From: JAIBCC01 sp963763855
GTDB taxonomy: Bacteria; Acidobacteriota; Blastocatellia; Pyrinomonadales; Pyrinomonadaceae
Reading direction: 5' to 3'
Assembly: GCA_963763855.1 (NCBI GenBank)
Contig: CAVXPU010000002.1
Location: 310,001-374,000 of the forward strand
Length of the DNA: 64,000 nucleotides
Position numbers and translations under genes: made by a program. Numbering within the stretch: the first letter of the stretch is position 1; every line of letters starts with the position of its first letter. This document shows positions 57,981 through 64,000 of this stretch, one piece after another. A model generated the notes under the pieces. The model worked only from the letters and a program-made list of their open reading frames with translations, was not told the origin of the DNA and ran no database searches.

Positions 57981-60900
57981 TCAATGAACCCAATGATTAT
58001 TTTCCGCCTTTTGCTCTACCTCTTTTTTCGTTTCCGCAGGCATAAACATTTGATTTCCGCCTTCAAAAAAGAAAGGTTGACGCTTTGTTTTACTGCCAAG
58101 TTCGTTCATCGTTGCGGCATCATAAACTCTTCCGTTGATAATCGTATATTGAACGTATTCGCTGCGGCGTAAATCTTTCAAAACATCGCCGTCAATTACA
58201 ACCATATCAGCCAGTTTTCCGACTTCTATACTGCCGATATGTTTGTCCATTCCAAGATGCGTCGCACCTTGAATCGTGCCGCTGCGAAGTGCTTGCCACG
58301 GCGAAAATCCGCCTTGTTGCATGATCCAAAGTTCCCAATGCGAACCCAAACCTTCGCGTTGTCCGTGAGCTCCGATGTGAACGCTAACGCCTTTATCCAT
58401 CAATGTTTTCGCGTATTTAGCGACTTCGAAATGATTGTATTGGTCGTCAGGTGCAGTTGGTCGGCGGATAGCACGGCTGTCCAAAATTTCGTGCGGAGTG
58501 TAACGAAGAAGTCGCGGATTTTTCCAAACTTCGTTGCGATCATAAAAATATTCTTCGCCCATCAAACCGCCGTATGAAACAATAAAAGTTGGTGTATATC
58601 CAAATTTTGTCGCCGCCCAAAGTTGCGTTAAATCGCTGTAACCACGGGCAATTGGCAACGAATGTTCGAGTCCTGTGTGTCCATCAACCAGCATCGTCAA
58701 GTTTTGATGAAACTTGCCGCCGCCTTCGGGAACGACCATCATTCCGAGCTTTTTCGCCGCCGCGATAACTTGCTGACGTTGCGAACGAGCTGGCTGATTA
58801 TAACTTTTTACCGAAATTGCACCGCTGTCTTTCATACGTTGGAGATGAAATTCGGCGTCATCGTAATTGTTGATAATCGCTTTTGCACCAAGCGATTCCG
58901 CTCCGTAAATAATCGTTCCGGTTGAATAAATTCGCGGTGCGGCAATCAATCCAGCACGTTGCATTTCCGAAGCAGAGAAAATTTCGTTGGTATCGTTTGA
59001 AGGATCGTGAATTGTCGTCACGCCGAATGCGAGATTGGAATACATATTCCAATGTTGCCTCGGAATAATTTGATTGCTACCCATCGAACCGTGTGCGTGG
59101 GCATCAATCAAACCGGGAATAATCGTCTTGCCTTTGGTGTCGATTACCGTGGCATCGCTCGGAATTTTGACCTTTCCAACCGTTCCGATTTCGACGATTT
59201 TATTGTCTTTGATAATGACAACGCCGTTTGGAATTACTTCTTGTTGATTCTTCGCATCACGCATCGTGACGATTGTTCCGCCGACTAAAGCCTTGAAACC
59301 GCTCGGCTTATCAGCTTTTTGTAAAAACGAAAGATTAACGCCTTCGCTGACGGGTTTTGGCAATTTTTCAGGCGAACCTTCGACAAAATCGAACGCATCT
59401 TTCAATGCTCGCTCGTAAAAAATCGGTCCGTTATACCAGCTAACCGATTTGCTGTCGGCACTCCAATTCAAAAATTCACCGGCTCGACTCGAGATTTGTT
59501 TAATCGGCAAAGTTCCTGCTTTTGGTCCGATGGTTTCGCGTTTTCCCGTATCAGTAAATGGCATCACGAAAGCATTAAATTGATAGGTGAAAGCAACCCA
59601 TTTTTTGTCGGCTGACAAACGAAATTCGGCAACTTGATCTGCTCCATAAAGATGCTCGCGGCGGTCGTCGCCATCGAGATTTACGCTGACAAGTTGTTGC
59701 TCAGGATAATCACTTCCCGGAACTGACGCGGTGAAATAAACACGGGAATTATCACCTGCAAAATGTGGTTCAGCACCACCTTGAGCGACTCGTTTTTGCT
59801 CGCCGCTTGCCAAATTTGCGACGTAAATTCCAGGTTCATTTGAATACTTTGGACTAAGCAAAAATCCGCCCGTAAATTTGCGATAGGCGACTAATTTTCC
59901 ATCGGTTGAAAAGCTGGTTTCAATATAATGTCCTGGCGTTTTTGTGATCGTTTTGCCTTCGCCGCCACTGGTTGAAATTGTTTTTACAGTGCCTAAAGTT
60001 TGGTCGTTCCAAGTTGTGTAAACTATTGATTTTCCGTCGTTTGAGTATCGCGGATAAAATTCATCGTGGTCATTTTGTTGGGTCAATCGTTCGGTTTTTC
60101 CGCTCGCTAAATCACGCTTGTAAAGTTTGCCCAGGGATTGAAACAAAATCGTTTTTCCATCGGGCGATTTCTGAGCCCAACGGACTAATTTAATGTTGAA
60201 ATCATCGGGTGCAACATCAACCGGAAATCTGACTGCATCAGCATATTTAAGCTCTGCTTTTACACGAACCGGAATTTTCGCCACGGATTTGTCGGCTAGC
60301 GAAAGTTTATGGAATTTTCCACCTGTCCAAAACACAATGTTTTTAGAATCTGGAGTCCAATCGAAATAAGCATAGTAGCCTTCCGACCCAAAACCTTCCT
60401 GCATATCGCGTTCCATCTCGGTATAAAGCGGCGTTTCGTCGCCCGTCTCCAAATCTTTCAAAAATAGAACAGTTTTGTTTCTGACTCGTCTGATAAACGC
60501 CACAGTTTTGCCATCGGGCGAAGGAGTTGCGACAATCGCACCGCCAACACCGCCGATGAAAGATTCTTCTCTGCCTTTCGCCAAATCATAACGATAGATA
60601 GAAAAAATCGATTTCAAAGGGTCGCGATTGTAACTAAAAGTGAATCCGGGCGTTGTGTCTTGGGTGTAATAAATGTATTTGCCATCAGGCGAGAAAACCG
60701 GATCAGCAATATTTTTTTGATCGCGTCTGCCATTTGCCCGTTTTTTGATTGTGAGACCGCCGCCGCCTGAGCGATGATACATCCAAATTTCGCCCGCCGG
60801 AATACTTCGGCTCGACATAATCCCTTTAGTTGCTACAATATACTCGCCATCGGGACTCCATTTCGGACTGTGAATTATGTTCTGTTTTTCTTTGGTGATT

Positions 60901-61301
60901 TGCTTGAGATTCGTGCCATCTGGGTTCATCGTCCAAATATTTGAAATGCCATCACGATCGGATACGAAGGCGATTTTTTTGCCGTCGGGACTAATCGCAG
61001 GTTGCAGATCCCACGCAAAATCTTGCGTGAGAGGTTTCGCTTGTCCGCCCGCAATGTCTACCGTGTAAATGTCGCCCAACATATCGAAAACAAGGGCTTT
61101 ACCGCTCGGATCAATGTCCAAACTCGACCAAGTTGTTTCGTCTGTATCAATCGAAATTGTCGAAAGTGGAAACGGCGGCTTGAGCACGTCCCATTCCGGT
61201 TTTTTCGCGTCTGATGCTTCCTGAGCAAAAGTTACGCCCGGCAAAATCAACGCAATACTGATGACGAGAGAGACGAAAATTTCGACAATTCTTTTTTTCA
61301 T
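57981..61301 (-). CDS. Exported TolB-type propeller fused to amidohydrolase
   Basis: The 1,106-residue protein starts with a signal peptide (MKKRIVEIFVSLVISIALIL). Residues 50-640 contain repeated PD40/WD40-like blades (SPDGKKIAFVSDRDG, WSPDGEYIVAT, FSPDGKYIYYTQ and others), as in TolB or tricorn protease. From about 670 an amidohydrolase follows: VGGTIVTMRDAKNQQEVI, GKTIIPGLIDAHAHGSMG with metal ligands His735 and His737, then LEHSLPIARG, VHIGAHGQREGLGSHWEL and the closing VGKLADMVVIDGD. The combination is common in acidobacteria and similar soil bacteria. Substrate is unknown, perhaps peptides. Confidence 0.9.
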   Translation of the reverse strand: MKKRIVEIFVSLVISIALILPGVTFAQEASDAKKPEWDVLKPPFPLSTISIDTDETTWSSLDIDPSGKALVFDMLGDIYTVDIAGGQAKPLTQDFAWDLQPAISPDGKKIAFVSDRDGISNIWTMNPDGTNLKQITKEKQNIIHSPKWSPDGEYIVATKGIMSSRSIPAGEIWMYHRSGGGGLTIKKRANGRRDQKNIADPVFSPDGKYIYYTQDTTPGFTFSYNRDPLKSIFSIYRYDLAKGREESFIGGVGGAIVATPSPDGKTVAFIRRVRNKTVLFLKDLETGDETPLYTEMERDMQEGFGSEGYYAYFDWTPDSKNIVFWTGGKFHKLSLADKSVAKIPVRVKAELKYADAVRFPVDVAPDDFNIKLVRWAQKSPDGKTILFQSLGKLYKRDLASGKTERLTQQNDHDEFYPRYSNDGKSIVYTTWNDQTLGTVKTISTSGGEGKTITKTPGHYIETSFSTDGKLVAYRKFTGGFLLSPKYSNEPGIYVANLASGEQKRVAQGGAEPHFAGDNSRVYFTASVPGSDYPEQQLVSVNLDGDDRREHLYGADQVAEFRLSADKKWVAFTYQFNAFVMPFTDTGKRETIGPKAGTLPIKQISSRAGEFLNWSADSKSVSWYNGPIFYERALKDAFDFVEGSPEKLPKPVSEGVNLSFLQKADKPSGFKALVGGTIVTMRDAKNQQEVIPNGVVIIKDNKIVEIGTVGKVKIPSDATVIDTKGKTIIPGLIDAHAHGSMGSNQIIPRQHWNMYSNLAFGVTTIHDPSNDTNEIFSASEMQRAGLIAAPRIYSTGTIIYGAESLGAKAIINNYDDAEFHLQRMKDSGAISVKSYNQPARSQRQQVIAAAKKLGMMVVPEGGGKFHQNLTMLVDGHTGLEHSLPIARGYSDLTQLWAATKFGYTPTFIVSYGGLMGEEYFYDRNEVWKNPRLLRYTPHEILDSRAIRRPTAPDDQYNHFEVAKYAKTLMDKGVSVHIGAHGQREGLGSHWELWIMQQGGFSPWQALRSGTIQGATHLGMDKHIGSIEVGKLADMVVIDGDVLKDLRRSEYVQYTIINGRVYDAATMNELGSKTKRQPFFFEGGNQMFMPAETKKEVEQKAENNHWVH

Positions 61302-61503
61302 AAATCTTCCTGATGAATAAATTTTTATTGGATGTATGTTGCAGAATAACTATACGATAAAGAAGCAAAATAATGAAAAGCAGTGCGGTAAAGTTGTCGG
61401 AACTGTTTGAGGAATCAGGTGGTCGAGTAATGGAGTCAATCGGATTGTTTAACTCTATTACTCGAGTTTTCTTTCATCTTGATTATTGGACTCCCTTAAA
61501 TTG

Positions 61504-61989
61504 TTATGGTCGCGGATTGTCTGCTTTGATTACTCTTAAAACATCTCCGTTTTCATCGTAAATTTTCAAGGCGTTTTCTTCAAATTTTATTTGCTCTGTT
61601 GGAATCTTTTTTCCGTTTCTAGTCACAATTAAGAACCTGTTTTCTTTAATTTCAATCTTTAAATCTTCATTATCGTTGTAAACAGGAATCGGTTTATCTG
61701 CTTTTTTACGAAGCGGAGATCTCCCGCCTGCCGAAAGATTTGCCATTGCTCCGATGATTTCTCCGGTTTCATTTACCACATTCAAACCATTTCCAACCAA
61801 TTTCACACGCTCTTTTGGAACTTCTTTTTCGTTTACGGTAACACGTTCGATTTCTCCTTCTTTAACCGTAATGCGAATGTTGTTTTTTTCATCTTTTATG
61901 CCGAGATTTGTTACTTCTTGGCTAAATGCAAAAGTTGTCGCGGCTAATGTGATTAAAATTAAGTAGATTGGATTCATTAATTTTGTCAT
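61504..61989 (-). CDS. Small secreted protein, unknown function
   Basis: The 161-residue protein starts MTKLMNPIYLILITLAATTF with AAGGAGA upstream; a signal peptide ends before QEVTNLG. The mature part has two related halves (VTVNEKEVPKERVKLVGN and IVTRNGKKIPTEQIKFEENA), implying an internal repeat of a small beta domain. It resembles no family I know. It is followed by the amidohydrolase, 202 bases on, in the same direction. Confidence 0.65.
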   Translation of the reverse strand: MTKLMNPIYLILITLAATTFAFSQEVTNLGIKDEKNNIRITVKEGEIERVTVNEKEVPKERVKLVGNGLNVVNETGEIIGAMANLSAGGRSPLRKKADKPIPVYNDNEDLKIEIKENRFLIVTRNGKKIPTEQIKFEENALKIYDENGDVLRVIKADNPRP

Positions 61990-62184
61990 AGTTTTCTCCT
62001 TTTATTCTGTATTGTTTTGAAACGTAATTTTTTTGTTACAAATTTGATTTCGCCGAAACTTCTATTTCAGTTTCAAACTCGTAATTCTGCCTACTGCTAG
62101 ATAAGCAGAATTAACACAGATGATTTTACTATCAATAAATCTATGTCAATTCTGTGTTAATCTATGGAGAATAAAAACAACTGT

Positions 62185-63588
62185 ATGAAAAATTTACACC
62201 TAAAACAAACGTTTCTAATCATCGCGATTTTATTAGCTTTCAACTCATTTTCTTTGGCTCAAAAGAAGGTAGTTGTTTCCGCAGTTCAAGAAAAAAACGT
62301 TCGTGCTGAGATGAATTTTCTCGCTGGTGATGCGTTGCAAGGACGCGGAAGCGGAACGATTTTCGAGAGAATCGCGGCGGAATATATCGGCTCGCAATTT
62401 ATGCAAATCGGACTCGAACCGGCGGGCGAAAAAGATGCACAAGGTAATCAAACATTCGTCCAAACGGTTGATGTTGCAGGGCGAAGTATGCTGCAAGATT
62501 TGAAAATCCGAGGCGAACTTGGCAAATCAATTACGTTTGGCAAAGAGCTTGGCGTAATGTCAATTTCAGCCAAAGAAATTAACGGCGAATTGCAAAAAGC
62601 AAAGTTTGGCGATACCGCGAAAAAAGGTTCGGTTATTTTGATTACTTTGAGCGATGACGACACTTTTCAAACGATTCAACCAAAATTGCGACCGTTTTAC
62701 ACAGGCGGAGCAGCGGCGATTATCATTAGCGAAAGCAAAGAAATTCGTGAAAATTGGTCGAGTATTTTGGAGCAAAAAGTCTCGCTCGGACGCCGCGGAA
62801 GTCTTTTCATTGTTTCAAAGGAAGCTATGCTAAATCTTTCAAATCTGGCGGACGGAACTAAAATCGAGATGTCTGCAAGCTTCGCCGATTCGCCAAAAAC
62901 ATTCACATGGAACGCGATGGGAAAAATCACAGGAAGCGATCCGAAACTTTCGTCGGAAGTGATTTTATTGACGTCGCATTTGGATCATTTAGGCGTTCGA
63001 CAAAACGCTGAAGGCAACGACAAGATTTTCAACGGAGCGGACGATGACGCATCAGGAAGCGTAGCGGTTTTGGAACTCGCACGGACGCTCGCAAGCGGCA
63101 AAAAACCTAAACGAACGGTATATTTTGTCTGCTTTGGAAGCGAAGAAGCCGGCGGACATGGTGCGACTTACTTCGTAAATAATCTACCGTTTCCAAAAGA
63201 AAAATTAGTCGCGAATCTTGAATTTGAAATGATCGGTCGTCCTGATAGTAAAGTAAAACCCGAAGAACTTTGGCTGACCGGTTATGAGGGTTCAAACCTC
63301 GGTTCGGAGCTTGCAAAACGCGGTGCAAAACTCGTCCAAGACCCGCATCCGGAACAGAATTTTTTCCAACGTTCGGATAATTACACACTCGCACGGCAAG
63401 GAATTATCGCTCACACGGTTTCGAGTTTTGGTCTGCATACCGATTATCACAAAGCAAGCGATGAAGTGAAAACAATTGATTTTCAACATATGACGCGTTC
63501 GATAAATTCGATGATCTTGCCGATAAATTGGCTCGTAAATTCGGATTTTGTGCCTACTTGGTATGAGGGTAAAAATCCTAAACAGTAA
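62185..63588 (+). CDS. M28-family exported peptidase
   Basis: The start at 62185 (MKNLHLKQTFLIIAILLAFN) gives a signal peptide; an in-frame ATG at 62164 adds seven polar residues. The zinc-peptidase part shows LTSHLDHLG (His and Asp), FNGADDDASGSVAVLELART, CFGSEEAGGHGATYFV (catalytic Glu), and a final DYHKASDEVKTIDF. A protease-associated-like insertion lies in between (about 130-250). M28 enzymes are aminopeptidases or carboxypeptidases using two zinc ions. It lies in the run of exported hydrolases that starts at 49492. Confidence 0.9.
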   Translation: MKNLHLKQTFLIIAILLAFNSFSLAQKKVVVSAVQEKNVRAEMNFLAGDALQGRGSGTIFERIAAEYIGSQFMQIGLEPAGEKDAQGNQTFVQTVDVAGRSMLQDLKIRGELGKSITFGKELGVMSISAKEINGELQKAKFGDTAKKGSVILITLSDDDTFQTIQPKLRPFYTGGAAAIIISESKEIRENWSSILEQKVSLGRRGSLFIVSKEAMLNLSNLADGTKIEMSASFADSPKTFTWNAMGKITGSDPKLSSEVILLTSHLDHLGVRQNAEGNDKIFNGADDDASGSVAVLELARTLASGKKPKRTVYFVCFGSEEAGGHGATYFVNNLPFPKEKLVANLEFEMIGRPDSKVKPEELWLTGYEGSNLGSELAKRGAKLVQDPHPEQNFFQRSDNYTLARQGIIAHTVSSFGLHTDYHKASDEVKTIDFQHMTRSINSMILPINWLVNSDFVPTWYEGKNPKQ

Positions 63589-64000
63589 GCCTCATTTCAA
63601 ATTGTTCTAGAAATAAATCAAGACCGAGTTTGCGTAAGAATAAAACGCTTTCTTCATCATTTTTGTCTATGTTGGTAATTATAATTTCCTGCTTATTTAA
63701 TTGAGAAAAAAGGGTTTGTCCGATTCCAAGATGTCTAAATTCTTTTTTTACAGCAAACTGTTTGATGCGTCCGGCGGTAGTATGGATAATATAGGCAACG
63801 AACTCTTTATCGTAAAATGCACCGATAATCTTGTGCAATTTTTGGGTGCGTTTGATAGCAGAAAATGAATTTTGCCAAGTTGGTTGTGCGTTCCAAAAAC
63901 TTGAAAAAATAGATTCTTCGATTTCGTCTAAAACTCTCAATTCAATGTCTTTATTAGTTTTTGAAATCGCAACTTTGCCTTTGAAGCAAACTAAAGTTCT
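63578..64000 (-). CDS. GNAT-family N-acetyltransferase-like protein (partial, runs off right edge)
   Basis: The frame stays open to the window edge (upstream of 63940 it reads KGKVAISKTNKDIELRVLDE), so the start is outside. The core AGRIKQFAVKKEFRHLGIGQ is the acetyl-CoA-binding motif, followed by TLFSQLNKQEIIITNIDKND and a family-like end (FLRKLGLDLFLEQFEMRL). The PTWQNSFSAI block shows it is a two-part GNAT. It converges on the M28 gene and overlaps its stop by about 10 bases. Substrate is unknown. Confidence 0.82.
   Translation of the reverse strand, partial: RTLVCFKGKVAISKTNKDIELRVLDEIEESIFSSFWNAQPTWQNSFSAIKRTQKLHKIIGAFYDKEFVAYIIHTTAGRIKQFAVKKEFRHLGIGQTLFSQLNKQEIIITNIDKNDEESVLFLRKLGLDLFLEQFEMRLTV

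Overview
The window reads as chromosomal DNA of a Gram-negative, AT-leaning bacterium, most plausibly an acidobacterium (Blastocatellia/Pyrinomonadales-like). This rests on an Oar-type TonB-dependent receptor with an N-terminal carboxypeptidase-regulatory domain, PqqD-like proteins with Tat-type signals and Cys-rich tails, many exported S9, M28, CocE, DUF885 and amidohydrolase enzymes, and a Pil-Chp chemosensory operon. The assignment is inference; no rRNA gene is present. Housekeeping anchors are intact: rnc, lepB, ruvC, yebC, yggS/yggT/DUF167, tRNA-Leu(CAG), rsmG, rpmE, DUF1385, prfA, gatB and recA.

Layout. 1-3946: a response regulator (cut by the window edge) and its likely histidine kinase, separated by three decayed OmpH-like gene copies and a decayed IS4-family transposase. 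4178-10864: a penicillin-binding transpeptidase, a secreted repeat protein, rnc-lepB, a frameshifted psuG and a frameshifted SH3-like protein, then an 11-copy hexanucleotide repeat. 11068-16452: ruvC and yebC on the minus strand, with a tightly coupled four-gene AT-rich cassette between them: a triple-GAF histidine kinase, a receiver-only response regulator, a protein ending in an MbcA/ParS/Xre-type toxin-binding motif, and a RES-domain toxin-like protein. This is the most interesting locus: it looks like a RES toxin-antitoxin pair wired to a two-component phosphorelay. 16678-24067: a PqqD-Cys-rich protein, the yggS-yggT-DUF167 operon, tRNA-Leu, rsmG, rpmE-DUF1385-prfA and a broken histidine phosphatase. 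24119-29092: a damaged TonB receptor and a damaged thioredoxin-reductase-like flavoprotein. 29475-38693: a Pil-Chp-like operon (TPR/acidic/zinc-ribbon/receiver protein, CheW, two MCPs, CheA hybrid). 38697-44282: an SDR enzyme and five tandem paralogues of an unrecognised secreted family. 44300-49283: gatB, recA and secreted proteins. 49492-63588: a run of exported hydrolases, interrupted by a parD with a truncated parE, a REP-like palindrome cluster and an AT-rich Mrr-nuclease/ImmA-IrrE fusion. The right end is cut inside a GNAT acetyltransferase.

A striking general feature is the number of single frameshifts in otherwise well-conserved accessory genes (psuG, SH3 protein, histidine phosphatase, TonB receptor, flavoprotein, both MCPs, SDR, two of the five paralogues, S9 peptidase), while essential genes are intact. 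This may be real decay or assembly error; reads are needed to tell.
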